This document shows positions 53,497-61,913 of a DNA stretch of 64,000 nucleotides, piece after piece. The translations under genes were made by a program, and so were the position numbers. Under the pieces are notes generated by a model. The model saw only the letters and a list, made by a program, of their open reading frames with translations. It was not told the DNA's origin and ran no database searches. The stretch is from an uncultured Shewanella sp. (GTDB lineage: Bacteria; Pseudomonadota; Gammaproteobacteria; Enterobacterales; Shewanellaceae), in NCBI RefSeq assembly GCF_947501225.1, contig NZ_CANMUW010000010.1, positions 62,001-126,000 on the forward strand, written 5' to 3'. The first letter of the stretch is position 1, and each line of letters begins with the position of its first letter.

Positions 53497-53532
53497 TGGC
53501 TAGATATTGCCTACATAGGTAATATCTAGCCA
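53497..53532 (-). terminator. 36-base hairpin between two secreted-protein genes
   Basis: TGGCTAGATATT (53497-53508) and AATATCTAGCCA (53521-53532) are perfect 12-base arms; inside, CCTA pairs with TAGG, giving about 17 pairs with one G-U. It lies after the stop of the 53561-53902 gene and before the start of the next. Terminator or RNA-processing element. Confidence 0.55.
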
Positions 53533-53560
53533 TACTTGGTCTTGTGAGGTATATATTTGT

Positions 53561-53902
53561 TTAGCACCCTTTTAGCGGCTCATAGCAAATAATTTTATTA
53601 TTGATTTTGTTTTTAGAAAAAATTGCATACATTCCTGGAGTTACTGCAAACATGTCGCCCTTTTTCATTACCTCAGCTCCTTTTTGTGCTTTGCTTTTTT
53701 GATGATAAAACCAAAGAACACAGAAACGGTTACTTGAGCATAATGATTTACCTATTTCATCAAGCTTGCGTTCTGTCAATTGTCTATCCTCAGTGAGGAG
53801 AACTTTAGAGTTTCCTTTGTCGTACATGACATCAAAATCAGCTCCAGTTGCACTTAATGAGAAGAGGACTCCGACGAGCAAAACTAATGGCATCCATTTC
53901 AT
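53561..53902 (-). CDS. Small secreted protein of unknown function
   Basis: 113 residues from MKWMPLVLLVGVLFSLSATGA, a Sec signal peptide; AAGG lies 9 bases upstream of this ATG. Two paired Cys (CSSNRFC) and a later CYEPLKGC make disulfides likely. FAVTPGMYAIFSKNKINNKIICYEP looks like a small beta domain. Not recognised. Expressed before, and perhaps together with, the next secreted protein. Confidence 0.6.
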   Translation of the reverse strand: MKWMPLVLLVGVLFSLSATGADFDVMYDKGNSKVLLTEDRQLTERKLDEIGKSLCSSNRFCVLWFYHQKSKAQKGAEVMKKGDMFAVTPGMYAIFSKNKINNKIICYEPLKGC

Positions 53903-54754
53903 TTTTAACATCCTTATATTTAGATTTGTTCGATAAGTTAACACATTGATAGGATGCATTAAATGTCATGAATCACAGAGTCAACTTAGTTTGAGGTTTG
54001 GGTATAGGCTTTAGGGTTAGAATTTTTCGATGTCAAAGACTTCGCTACGAATAATGCATCTCTGAGCATTGCTGTATAGTCACTCGATTCTCTTGGGAGC
54101 AGATAAAGAGAGGGAACCAGGCTAGCACAAACTATAAACCTCCATAAGTGCACTACTATAAATATTTGTGAACTAAGTTGGCTGACAGTTGTTTTTAATG
54201 TAATGGGAATTTATCAGCCTGCGAAAAAAAGTTCTTATTTATTGCGCATAAAAATTGACTTAGGGGGACGGTGTTCAGTTTTAAGCTAGTAGATATTTGA
54301 CCTCCCCCCTCCCTCATTCTATAGGGAGGAATGTTTGGTCGGTAGAGGGCTGTAGCCCTTATAAACACTGAGGGATAGGCGGTTATATGTTTTTTGAAAT
54401 TAGATAGCAGATACGCCATGTTTTGAGGCTAAACTACGGCGTTCAACTTCATCGATCTAGTGTCATTCTTTGTCATAACTCGATGGAAAAAGTAGTTTTT
54501 TTCCCGCATTTAAGCCCAAACTTCGGTTAAATAAGGCTGGATTTCGCTAATTGTTGAGCTGTTTTCAATGCTTAGGTTAGTGTTATTGCGCTCGTACTGG
54601 TGTTTGTGACGGGTCACAAACACCACTTTTCAGCCTTATTTTGCTGTAACCTGTGGTATTAGCATCTTGTAATGTTCGACTACCAGGTAGCGAATGATTG
54701 CGACTAGGGCACAACTAACTAGTAGGATGATGACAAGTTTTTTGGAGCAACTAT
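53903..54754. other. Long gene-poor stretch of the island
   Basis: About 850 bases with no convincing gene. A 7-bp repeat CCTCCCT/AGGGAGG at 54308-54329 and the 26-base palindrome at 54599-54624 are the only structured parts. A transfer origin or small RNA could be hidden here, but I cannot show either. Confidence 0.45.
54599..54624. repeat. 26-base perfect palindrome
   Basis: GGTGTTTGTGAC (54599-54610) and GTCACAAACACC (54613-54624) around GG. It is 130 bases after the end of the nucleotidyltransferase gene on the minus strand. It could be a terminator stem, a protein-binding operator or part of a replication or transfer origin. Confidence 0.55.
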
Positions 54755-55426
54755 TCACACAGGTATGGTTTCGATTATTTGAAATACAACCTTATGCTCA
54801 AACTGTTCGTAGCCCTCGTTATGCCCTTGGATGCTGATAACTCTTGAGCCGTTTTTGAGGTACTTGCGTACATCCAATTCAGGCCAACAAATTACTTCAC
54901 TATAGTTTTTAAATCGACGTCCTTCAGCAAGCATGTCTTTGGTCCTCTGTTCGCGGATGCTCGAAAAGGCGGCTTCGAATTTTGGTTTTTTTGCTAACCA
55001 GACAAATATGTCTATGTCACTCACAGGTCCAGTCCCTGATAGATAGCTACCGAACAGAGCTACTTTGGTAACTTGATACATATACAGGTCGTCATCATTG
55101 ATCTCTGAGACTCTTGCCAGAAACGCTTGATAGTGTTTGTCGGCTGTTGTTCGTTTAACTTTCTTGGCTGCACTGGCTTGAACTAAGGAGGCGGCCATCA
55201 TGGTTAGTTGCCAGCGTGGTGTCTTGTTGTCATCACTTATTCTTTCAAAGTATCCCTCGAACTCAAACGCTTCTATGCGTGCCTTGGCGATCCGTTGGCT
55301 TGTATCGAATCGATTGGCAAAGCATCGGACTGAGAAGCCTTTTTTTTCGAAGGGAATATTACTGACAAGCTTTCGTGCGTCCAGTGCTGGTAATCCTGCG
55401 ATGATTGTATTTGAGTCTATTTTCAC
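54755..55426 (-). CDS. Winged-helix protein with a nucleotidyltransferase domain
   Basis: 223 residues. The first ~85 residues look like a winged helix (FDTSQRIAKARIEAFEFEGYFERISDDNKTPRWQLT). The second half has the minimal nucleotidyltransferase signature VALFGSYLSGTGPVSDIDIFVW (GS...SDxD), whose two Asp bind metal. Proteins of this kind include MNT-type antitoxins and enzymes that add nucleotides to proteins or RNA. No HEPN partner gene is beside it. No signal peptide. Single gene in the island. Confidence 0.7.
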   Translation of the reverse strand: MKIDSNTIIAGLPALDARKLVSNIPFEKKGFSVRCFANRFDTSQRIAKARIEAFEFEGYFERISDDNKTPRWQLTMMAASLVQASAAKKVKRTTADKHYQAFLARVSEINDDDLYMYQVTKVALFGSYLSGTGPVSDIDIFVWLAKKPKFEAAFSSIREQRTKDMLAEGRRFKNYSEVICWPELDVRKYLKNGSRVISIQGHNEGYEQFEHKVVFQIIETIPV

Positions 55427-55831
55427 AATTAGCTCCTAATCCTATGATGTTCAATAAAGTTATTTTCTCTAGCATGGTTTACCGCTGTTAACCGTAGTCA
55501 GAATGCGTCAAACGACAGTCTGTATCCCTGTCATTACAAGGGTTTTTCCAGTGACCTGGTAACATTGCTGCTGTTGCATAGGGGCCGCAATATTTTTCCA
55601 GATACTGCGGGCCTCGTACCCGTGGTTAAAGTTGAATTCCCCAGGGACCCCGATGTTTTTAAATCACCGCGCGATTCACGCAATTCGTTGATATAGAAGT
55701 TTTTTAATCTTCTATTTATGTTGCTGATAACTGCCAAAATAACTCATCAATTACTGCTTTTATGAGTCATTTAAAATCAGTGTGTTAGCTTCCATTTGGG
55801 ACGTAACTTATAAACTGTCTCAAGTTGGATA
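55427..55831. other. Intergenic region, no gene seen
   Basis: About 400 bases between the recombinase stop (55832) and the nucleotidyltransferase start (55426). The short ORF at 55534-55737 has no ribosome site or recognisable composition and I do not call it. Confidence 0.4.
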
Positions 55832-56437
55832 TTAATCACCAAATAATGCCCGGTCTCCCGCTACGAACGTATCAACTAGGTCTTGTTCGTTATTGTCGAG
55901 ATAGTTAATCGTTGTCTCAGGTTTGCTGTGGTTTAGAAGTTGTTGCAGCTCCTCAAGCGTGACGCCAGCCTGTTGTCTTAGCCTAGAGCCTGATTTTCTT
56001 AATGAGTGAGTGCCAAGATTTACACCGCCTAAACGGCCATTTGTTCTGCGCCACTTAATCACATCAGTTTCAACCTCACACATCCAACGCCAAGCTGTCT
56101 TTCTGCTAATTGGCCTACGCGATCCTCCATGCCTGCTTTCAAATAGGTATTGGTCATGCGGGTACTCAAGTCGTATTTGGTTTAATAGCTTGATAGCGTG
56201 GGGTGTAAGAGTAATGACTTTTACTTTTTGGGTTTTGGTTTCCACTATTGAAAATTCACCAGTCTCAAATGACTCATCAATTTGTTCTGTTGTGATGGCG
56301 AGAAGATCACTAATCCTTAATGCCCAAAGTGAGGTGAGTTCTGCAAGCCAGCGAGCTTTTAGACCTCTGTTGCGTTCGAGTGCATTAAGGATGACCTTAA
56401 ATTCATCTCTATTTCTTGCTGAATGGACTCTGGACAT
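55832..56437 (-). CDS. Small tyrosine recombinase (catalytic domain only)
   Basis: 201 residues, about half the size of a normal integrase. The catalytic pieces are there: WALRISDLLAI (first Arg), HSLRKSG (His-x-x-Arg), LLNHSKPETTINYL (His and the nucleophile Tyr). The arm-binding and core-binding N-terminal domains are absent. It may resolve dimers, act with another subunit or help excision of the island. A small gene lies 6 bases upstream in the same operon, behind an array of CCAG...CTGG palindromes. Confidence 0.8.
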   Translation of the reverse strand: MSRVHSARNRDEFKVILNALERNRGLKARWLAELTSLWALRISDLLAITTEQIDESFETGEFSIVETKTQKVKVITLTPHAIKLLNQIRLEYPHDQYLFESRHGGSRRPISRKTAWRWMCEVETDVIKWRRTNGRLGGVNLGTHSLRKSGSRLRQQAGVTLEELQQLLNHSKPETTINYLDNNEQDLVDTFVAGDRALFGD

Positions 56438-56443
56438 GGCTAA

Positions 56444-56653
56444 TTACTCCAGTAGATATTGTTTTACTGTTTGCTGCGCTAATTTCTCAATATCGACTGA
56501 TAGATCGATCATTAAGCTGAATAGGCTAGATATGTCTGAGTCTTTCATTTCGCTGATGTCACTATTTTTAGAAGCTACTGAAATAGCTTTAATTTGGTTA
56601 GCTTTAGATTGGATTTGCTCCAGGTTGTTTGATGTTATGTGTTGTTTTGTCAT
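56444..56653 (-). CDS. Small protein upstream of the recombinase
   Basis: 69 residues, mostly helical and polar (LEQIQSKANQIKAIS, LMIDLSVDIEKLAQQTVKQYL). Not recognised. It is called because it ends 6 bases before the recombinase start on the same strand and its start has AAGG about 13 bases upstream. It may be a small partner or regulator of the recombinase. Confidence 0.5.
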   Translation of the reverse strand: MTKQHITSNNLEQIQSKANQIKAISVASKNSDISEMKDSDISSLFSLMIDLSVDIEKLAQQTVKQYLLE

Positions 56654-56713
56654 CTTCGTCTTACCTTAATTCAATTACTCTATAGATGTCGGGTATGGCT
56701 ATATATGTAGTAA

Positions 56714-56906
56714 ACCAGTTTCTGGTACGTACTTTTTGCAAAGCTAAAATCGTGACGCTTCAAGTTAAGCTATAAAATTCAATTTATTAGCGTTGCTTTG
56801 GGTAATGTTTCATATACCAGTTTCTGGCGTTTGCTTTCTCTGCTTTAGGAATGGTTTACACCAGTTAATGGATCAAACACTAAGATGTTTGTACCAGTAA
56901 CTGGTA
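56714..56906. repeat. Four CCAG...CTGG palindromes (operator or iteron array)
   Basis: ACCAGTTTCTGGT at 56714, ACCAGTTTCTGGC at 56816, ACCAGTTAATGG at 56860 and TACCAGTAACTGGTA at 56892. The last has perfect 7-base arms. All lie in the 269-base gap upstream of the small gene/recombinase operon and after the helix-turn-helix protein gene. They could be repressor operators or iterons for that protein. Confidence 0.6.
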
Positions 56907-56922
56907 TGGGTTTCTTAATTCG

Positions 56923-57336
56923 CTATTTTGACTGGGCCTTATTCCAATCATTTCGAATGGGGGCTGTTGTGGGCTTAACTGTCATTTGTCCTTTGCCTCT
57001 GTAGTCGTCAACAGCTTCCCAGGTAATTGCATATAGAGTCGGTGGCAATCCTCCTTTTCTCGATGTTGAGCCACTACCTGTAATTTCAATTAAGCGGTTT
57101 TTAATCAGTAATTTCAGTGCTTTCCTCATGGTGTCTTGTCCGCCAAAATTGGTTTTCATCTGCTCCCATGTGCATGTAAGGTTCCCATTGTTGTAACCGT
57201 TCCATTGTCTAGCTATTAGCGTGAGGAGCTTGACCGCGTTGCCGTTGCAGTTTGCGAAGTCGGCAGAGTCAATTACGCAATGGGGCAAGCTGGTATAACG
57301 CTTGTGAGAGCTTCTGCTCTGTTTTCGTCTGGCCAT
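56923..57336 (-). CDS. Winged-helix DNA-binding protein, possibly replication-type
   Basis: 137 residues. A basic N-terminus (MARRKQSRSSHKRYTSLP) precedes SADFANCNGNAVKLLTLIARQWNGYNNGNLTCTW and TMRKALKLLIKNRLIEITG, the pattern of the winged helix found in phage and plasmid replication or helix-turn-helix proteins. No catalytic motif. The palindrome array right after it could be its target. Exact role unknown. Confidence 0.65.
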   Translation of the reverse strand: MARRKQSRSSHKRYTSLPHCVIDSADFANCNGNAVKLLTLIARQWNGYNNGNLTCTWEQMKTNFGGQDTMRKALKLLIKNRLIEITGSGSTSRKGGLPPTLYAITWEAVDDYRGKGQMTVKPTTAPIRNDWNKAQSK

Positions 57337-57369
57337 AACTCGCCTATGAGCTAGTTGTTATCAATGAAT

Positions 57370-57630
57370 CTAAAGATGCTTGTGATGGCTGGTGTACCAT
57401 TGATTGATAGGCTCAAATTTGTCGCCATAATCTATAATTCGTTTGAAATCTTCTAAGTTATCAACTCGGGCCGCTCCGAAATAAACCTTGGTTTTAAGGC
57501 CCTCTTTGCATCTCAATATTGTGAAATGTAATGGCTCCTTACCTTGATGGGCGATTATGACACCACGCCGTTGGTACACATGTGCATCGTTAATTGGGAG
57601 GTCTAACCCATTCCTCGTTAATAGCTTCAT
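57370..57630 (-). CDS. Small protein of unknown function
   Basis: 86 residues, not recognised; a beta-rich start (VYQRRGVIIAHQGKEPLHFTIL) and a helical end. Its ATG overlaps the stop of the AlpA-like gene by four bases (ATGA), so it is translationally coupled to it and part of the island's regulatory/excision operon. Confidence 0.6.
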   Translation of the reverse strand: MKLLTRNGLDLPINDAHVYQRRGVIIAHQGKEPLHFTILRCKEGLKTKVYFGAARVDNLEDFKRIIDYGDKFEPINQWYTSHHKHL

Positions 57631-57926
57631 TTAGCCTCCATAGAGGCTGTTGCGCCTTTACTATGGGATAGTGGAGTGTGATTTCTTTGTACTGGGTTGT
57701 AGATGAACCAAAGTAGATCAGATAAAACCCAAGCTACAGAGTTCGCGCCTAATTTTTTGCATTTGGGGTGCTTACCTTCGCGCTCAAGCTTCCATGTCTG
57801 AGAGCGTGAGATCGAAGTTATACGCTCGCGCTCTGCACTTCTTACGAGGCGCTCTGATAGGCCTGCGCTGTGTAGTACTTCTTGGCGCTGCTCAGGTGTT
57901 GGTGGGATAAATTGATAGGTATTCAT
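57627..57926 (-). CDS. AlpA-like DNA-binding protein, candidate excision factor
   Basis: 99 residues. LVRSAERERITSISRSQTWKLEREGKHPKCKKLGANSVAWVLSDLLWFI follows the AlpA/MerR-type helix-turn-helix pattern (I-S-R-S-x-x-x-x-x-E-x-x-G-x-F-P-x...W...D-L-x-x-W), with KHPKCKKLG in the usual RFPxPxxLG position. AlpA-like proteins act as recombination directionality factors or regulators for P4-type integrases. It lies in the same strand group as the integrase, which supports that role. Confidence 0.75.
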   Translation of the reverse strand: MNTYQFIPPTPEQRQEVLHSAGLSERLVRSAERERITSISRSQTWKLEREGKHPKCKKLGANSVAWVLSDLLWFIYNPVQRNHTPLSHSKGATASMEAK

Positions 57927-58018
57927 AAGCCTTCACTTGTGTTGGTAAGTTCAGGCATATCGTATTGCGAGTCCTAGAGTATTTCCGCCTAGTTTTAAAA
58001 GTTAAAACTAGGCGGTTT

Positions 58019-58747
58019 CTACTTCATATTTTTGATATTGGCTGTAAATTGCTCTAGATATTCAAAGGTCATCGCTTCTTTAGCATATGGAACAGTATTT
58101 TTTCTCAGATAGTCGGAAGTTATTAGTTCTTTATGGGCTATCGCATCGGTGATTAATTTTGGCGTCATTTTCCACCCGTACACCCGTGCCCAAAGAGTTA
58201 AGTCTAAATATTCGAATACACCATAAGAAAATAGCTTTCTATGCTTTTTTCCATTTGCGGCTTGTGGGCGTTCTGGTTCAGGTACATCAAGCTCGCTTCG
58301 CAGCCTTGTTAATAGTCGTGCAAGTTCTTGTCCGATTTCTTTGTCCGTGGCATGAGAAAGGCTTATACCGACACAAACCCCTTTACCATCAAACGCACTA
58401 TGTATGATGTCGTTAAATTGATGTAAGTATGCATGTTCCCCAGAATCTAAAGATCCTTGCGGTAGTTGCTTGGCCATTCTGGCTATATCATATGAGTGTA
58501 TCGGATGAACATTTTCATCGGGGTAATCAATTAGCTCATTTGAAGTTGCTTGGTTTTTTTCAGAAAAAAGTTCTGATTGCAGCTCAAAATCTGGCTCTCC
58601 AATATCTAAGGCCCGTTTAACAAAATATCTCAGTGCTAATTCTTCGTAGATGGTTCCTAGGCTTGAATTTTGTATGTTTCTGTATCTGCTTTCTGTGAAC
58701 CAAGGGATTAGTTTTAGCAGTTGTTCCTGGCTGATTGTTTTGTTCAT
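58019..58747 (-). CDS. Unknown protein coupled to the integrase
   Basis: 242 residues, helical, cytoplasmic, with an opening ISQEQLLKLIPWFTESRYRNI. It resembles unknown-function proteins often encoded next to island integrases, but I cannot name a domain with certainty. It begins 4 bases after the integrase stop, so the two are one operon. A role in integration control is possible from context only. Confidence 0.65.
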   Translation of the reverse strand: MNKTISQEQLLKLIPWFTESRYRNIQNSSLGTIYEELALRYFVKRALDIGEPDFELQSELFSEKNQATSNELIDYPDENVHPIHSYDIARMAKQLPQGSLDSGEHAYLHQFNDIIHSAFDGKGVCVGISLSHATDKEIGQELARLLTRLRSELDVPEPERPQAANGKKHRKLFSYGVFEYLDLTLWARVYGWKMTPKLITDAIAHKELITSDYLRKNTVPYAKEAMTFEYLEQFTANIKNMK

Positions 58748-58751
58748 TCCA

Positions 58752-59966
58752 TCATCCGTTGATTATTGGTTCGAGTAGAGCCGCCACTTTGGCGTGAGCT
58801 TCCTTGCGTTCTTTTAGGTAATCGTGGCGATCATAGATACCTTCAACACCTTTCAGTTTGTGGTTTAGGCAACGCTCGGCAACATGGCCAGGCACACCAG
58901 CGTAAGCAGCTAAGCTCCTGAATGTTCTTCTAAGATCATGAGGGGAAAAATGCTCCATATCTCCCATTAGATTAGGGGGCTGTATCTTGCGCCCTGGTTC
59001 ACGGCCGAACATTTTAGAAATGGCTCTGTTAAGTGTGTCATTCCCCATGTGCAGTTTGGTTGAAACTCTACGAGGTGGAAAAACGTAATCAGCGCCACAG
59101 GCACGCATTTGAAGCTCTGTTAGCCAAGCCATTACCTGTTTAGGCAATGGTATAGTGATAGGTGCGCCTGTCTTACTTCTGCCTTCTGGTAGGTGCCACA
59201 GAGCTTTATCGAGTTCAAATTCCTCCCATTTAGCACAGCACAATTCACTTTTACGAACGCCAAGGGTGACTAGTAGGGCACAGGCTAGATAATTGTCTCT
59301 GGTAAATTTAGCTTGGTTCTCTCTAAATAGCTTAAATGCAGTTTTAAGTTCATCGATTGATAATGCTCTATCTCTACTTGTTTCTATGCCGCCAGCATCA
59401 GAAACAGTAAAAGCGCTAGCTGGGTTGTTAGCTAGTAAGTCTAGTTTTATGCCATGGCGAAAAAGTTGTTTTAAATACATCAAAGAGTCATTGGCAATGG
59501 TGGGGCGTTCCTTGGCAATGCTCAGGATTATGGCTCTGATATCGCGTGCATTAACTTGTTCGATCTTCATGTCACCGATGGATGGCTTTATGTCTTTCAG
59601 ATAAACACGTTTAGGGATATGTGGATGCTTTAATCGTTTGGCAATATCGTTGTCATACCAATCTTGAAATAGGTCATCGACTACACGGATTGACTGCTCT
59701 TTGATTCGCCTTCTGGCAACTAGGGGATCGGCTCCTGATTTTACTTCACGCTTTTGTATCGCTGCATCGGCTTTGGCATCTGCTAGTGATAAATCAGGAT
59801 ACTGACCAATCGTCATCTCTTTACGTTTACCGTTGGATGAATAGCGGAGCATCCAGTAGGGAGTCGCGTTATTTCTAACGACTAGATAAAGCCCACCGCC
59901 GATTGGGTGGCGTTTTGGCTCGCCTTTAACAAATGATTGGATTTGCTTTGCTGTTACCGTTGCCAT
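58752..59966 (-). CDS. P4-type tyrosine integrase of the yicC island
   Basis: 404 residues from MATVTAKQIQSFV (AGGT about 8 bases upstream; the longer reading from 60032 crosses arm-site repeats). It has the N-terminal arm-binding domain of P4-like integrases (GGGLYLVVRNNATPYWMLRYSSNGKRKEMTIGQYPDLSLADAK), a core-binding domain and the catalytic set: LGVRKSELC (Arg), HDLRRTFRS (His-x-x-Arg), LNHKLKG (His) and GIYDRHDY (Tyr). It lies just inside the right end of the island, next to its target, the 3' end of yicC. Confidence 0.93.
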   Translation of the reverse strand: MATVTAKQIQSFVKGEPKRHPIGGGLYLVVRNNATPYWMLRYSSNGKRKEMTIGQYPDLSLADAKADAAIQKREVKSGADPLVARRRIKEQSIRVVDDLFQDWYDNDIAKRLKHPHIPKRVYLKDIKPSIGDMKIEQVNARDIRAIILSIAKERPTIANDSLMYLKQLFRHGIKLDLLANNPASAFTVSDAGGIETSRDRALSIDELKTAFKLFRENQAKFTRDNYLACALLVTLGVRKSELCCAKWEEFELDKALWHLPEGRSKTGAPITIPLPKQVMAWLTELQMRACGADYVFPPRRVSTKLHMGNDTLNRAISKMFGREPGRKIQPPNLMGDMEHFSPHDLRRTFRSLAAYAGVPGHVAERCLNHKLKGVEGIYDRHDYLKERKEAHAKVAALLEPIING

Positions 59967-59978
59967 AGGAATACCTTT

Positions 59979-60031
59979 TGCCCACCAATTGTGTTTTAGG
60001 GTAAAGTCATTGCTCACCACTTTGCCCACCA
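59979..60031. repeat. Candidate integrase arm sites (right)
   Basis: TGCCCACCA at 59979, TGCTCACCA at 60011 and TGCCCACCA at 60023. The last two are 12 bases apart, the same period as at the left end of the island. They lie between the integrase start and the attachment core. Confidence 0.6.
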
Positions 60032-60070
60032 CAAATGATACATCTAACGGAAACGAATGGAAACAGGTGG

Positions 60071-60100
60071 AAATAAAAAGCCCCGTAAAAACGAGGCTTT
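60071..60100 (-). terminator. Terminator of yicC
   Basis: On the minus strand AAAGCCTCGT pairs with ACGGGGCTTT around TTTT with one mismatch, followed by TTATTT. It lies about 40 bases after the yicC stop. Confidence 0.7.
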
Positions 60101-60137
60101 AAAGTGATTTGTGAGAGCTTAAGAAAACGTGAAAAAC

Positions 60138-60158
60138 TTACTCTACATTCTGGATCTG
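60138..60158. repeat. Right attachment site inside the end of yicC (attR-like)
   Basis: The last 21 bases of yicC including its stop codon. They match 48809-48829 with one difference (A for G at position 10). Integration therefore rebuilt the gene end without damage to yicC. Confidence 0.75.
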
Positions 60159-61001
60159 TTCACGCATCTGCTCGATTAAGACCTTGAGTTCTACAGCGGC
60201 GGCGGTGACCTCTGCGCTGATAGACTTAGAAGCTAAGGTGTTAGACTCGCGGTTAAACTCCTGCATCATGAAGTCGAGGCGGCGGCCCTGTGCGCCACCT
60301 TTCTTAAGGATGCGTTGGGTTTCGGCAACGTGGGCGTCGAGTCTGTCCATCTCTTCGGCGACATCCATCTTCTGGGCAAGAATCACCATCTCCTGCTCCA
60401 TACGAGCCGGATCCAGCTCACCGGTGATCTCATTGAGTCGGTTAGTCAGCTTGTCTCGCTGCCACTGCATAACGGTAGGCATATGCTCACGAACGATGGC
60501 AACCTGCTCTACTATGGCATCCAGGCGAGTCTGTAGCATGGTCTTGATAGCCTCGCCTTCACGACCGCGGGCTTCGATGAACTGTTCGATGGCAGAATCG
60601 AAAGCGACAAGCAGCTCTTTACCCAGTGCATCCATATCCTGCTCTGAGCCTGACATGACACCAGGCCACTTCAGGATATCGACCAGGTTAAGCTCACCCT
60701 GACCGGCTTCCTGCTTAACCCAGTTAGCGGCGCTAATAAGCTGCTTGGCAAGGTCCTGATTAACCTGCAGCTCGTTGTTTGCGTTTTCGGCGAGGTCGTA
60801 TCTTAAGTTAACTTCGATCTTGCCGCGGTTTAAACGTTTACGCAGACGGTCTCTTAATACCGGCTCCAGGTTGCGAAAGTGTTCGGGTAGGCGCAGGTAG
60901 GTTTCCAGATAGCGCTGATTGACTGAACGAATTTCCCAAGAGGCGGTGCCCCATTCGGCTTTGTGCTCGATACGAGCATAGGCTGTCATACTTTGGATCA
61001 T
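60138..61001 (-). CDS. yicC: YicC-family endoribonuclease
   Basis: 287 residues, full length. MIQSMTAYARIEHKAEWGTASWEIRSVNQRYLETYLRLPE and the C-terminal EMDRLDAHVAETQRILKKGGAQGRRLDFMMQEFNRESNTLASKS are the conserved family blocks. YicC is an RNase that takes part in small-RNA turnover. The gene is divergent from rph, as in E. coli. Its last codons form the attachment site of the genomic island, and the coding sequence is intact. Confidence 0.95.
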   Translation of the reverse strand: MIQSMTAYARIEHKAEWGTASWEIRSVNQRYLETYLRLPEHFRNLEPVLRDRLRKRLNRGKIEVNLRYDLAENANNELQVNQDLAKQLISAANWVKQEAGQGELNLVDILKWPGVMSGSEQDMDALGKELLVAFDSAIEQFIEARGREGEAIKTMLQTRLDAIVEQVAIVREHMPTVMQWQRDKLTNRLNEITGELDPARMEQEMVILAQKMDVAEEMDRLDAHVAETQRILKKGGAQGRRLDFMMQEFNRESNTLASKSISAEVTAAAVELKVLIEQMREQIQNVE

Positions 61002-61181
61002 GGGTTTTCCCGGTCGTGTAAACGTTAAAGTGAACTGGGATTATAGACCTATGCTTGCAAGGTTCAAAGTAAACTCGTTCGGCTTTAACTCAGGAGTTCG
61101 AATAACGTGGCATCAAACGGCACAAGCCCCTATAATATGCAGCCAAATTCGCCTATAGATTTATGAATACAGGAATTTCCT

Positions 61182-61895
61182 ATGCGCCCTAGCGACAGAA
61201 CGCCAGCTCAATCACGTCCGGTGACTATTACCCGTCAGTTTACAGCCCATGCTGAAGGCTCTGTTTTAGTTGAGTTTGGTGACACTAAAGTACTTTGTAC
61301 TGCCAGCTTCGAAGAGGGTGTTCCGCGTTTTCTTAAGGGGAAAGGCCAAGGTTGGGTAACGGCTGAGTATGGCATGCTGCCGCGTTCGACTCACAGCCGT
61401 ATGAACCGTGAAGCTGCCCGTGGTAAGCAATCAGGCCGTACTCAGGAGATCCAGCGTCTAATCGGTCGTTCACTGCGTGCAGCCGTCGACATGAAGGCTC
61501 TGGGTGAAAATACTATCGTTATCGATTGTGACGTGATTCAGGCCGATGGTGGTACGCGTACTGCGGCTATCACAGGTGCATGTGTTGCCCTGGTCGATTC
61601 CCTGAACTGGGCACGTGGCAAGGGGATTTTGAAGACAAACCCGCTTAAGTTCCTTATCGCCGCTGTCAGTGTCGGTATCTATAAGGGTGAGCCGATTTGT
61701 GATTTAGAGTATATCGAAGACAGCGAAGCCGAAACCGATATGAATGTTGTGATGACCGAAACCGGTAAGATGATCGAAATTCAGGGCACGGCAGAGGGTG
61801 AGCCATTCAGCCATGAAGAGCTGTTGAGTCTGCTGGAGTTAGCCAAGCACGGTATTCGTGAAATTGTAGATGTACAGAAAGCGGCACTGAGCTGA
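61182..61895 (+). CDS. rph: RNase PH
   Basis: 237 residues, normal length. [59 protein letters not shown] and [19 protein letters not shown] are conserved; the DxD-type acidic residues and phosphate-binding Arg are kept. It trims tRNA 3' ends phosphorolytically. Unlike rph in E. coli K-12, there is no frameshift. It lies 88 bases upstream of pyrE with an attenuator-like hairpin between. Confidence 0.97.
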   Translation: MRPSDRTPAQSRPVTITRQFTAHAEGSVLVEFGDTKVLCTASFEEGVPRFLKGKGQGWVTAEYGMLPRSTHSRMNREAARGKQSGRTQEIQRLIGRSLRAAVDMKALGENTIVIDCDVIQADGGTRTAAITGACVALVDSLNWARGKGILKTNPLKFLIAAVSVGIYKGEPICDLEYIEDSEAETDMNVVMTETGKMIEIQGTAEGEPFSHEELLSLLELAKHGIREIVDVQKAALS

Positions 61896-61913
61896 TTTAT
61901 ATAAAACAATGAT

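Larger units (their letters stand above)
48809..60158. mobile_element. Genomic island integrated at the 3' end of yicC
   Basis: About 11.3 kb between two copies of a 21-base direct repeat, the right one being the end of intact yicC. The integrase gene lies just inside the right end. An AlpA-like factor, a second recombinase, a zinc-finger HNH protein, a possible two-gene defence pair and several unknown genes make up the cargo. The lower GC and long non-coding stretches differ from the flanks. Islands mobilised by SXT/R391 elements are known to use yicC as their target; I saw no conjugation genes, so if mobile it would need a helper. Confidence 0.8.

Noticed and set aside
54195..54419. 74-residue ORF on the minus strand
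   Set aside because: No recognisable composition, no ribosome site and it crosses a hairpin; not supported as a gene.
55534..55737. 67-residue ORF on the minus strand
   Set aside because: Isolated, no ribosome site and no similarity I recognise.
56714..56906. CRISPR array
   Set aside because: The repeats are short palindromes at irregular spacing (102, 44 and 32 bases) without spacers of constant length, and there are no cas genes.
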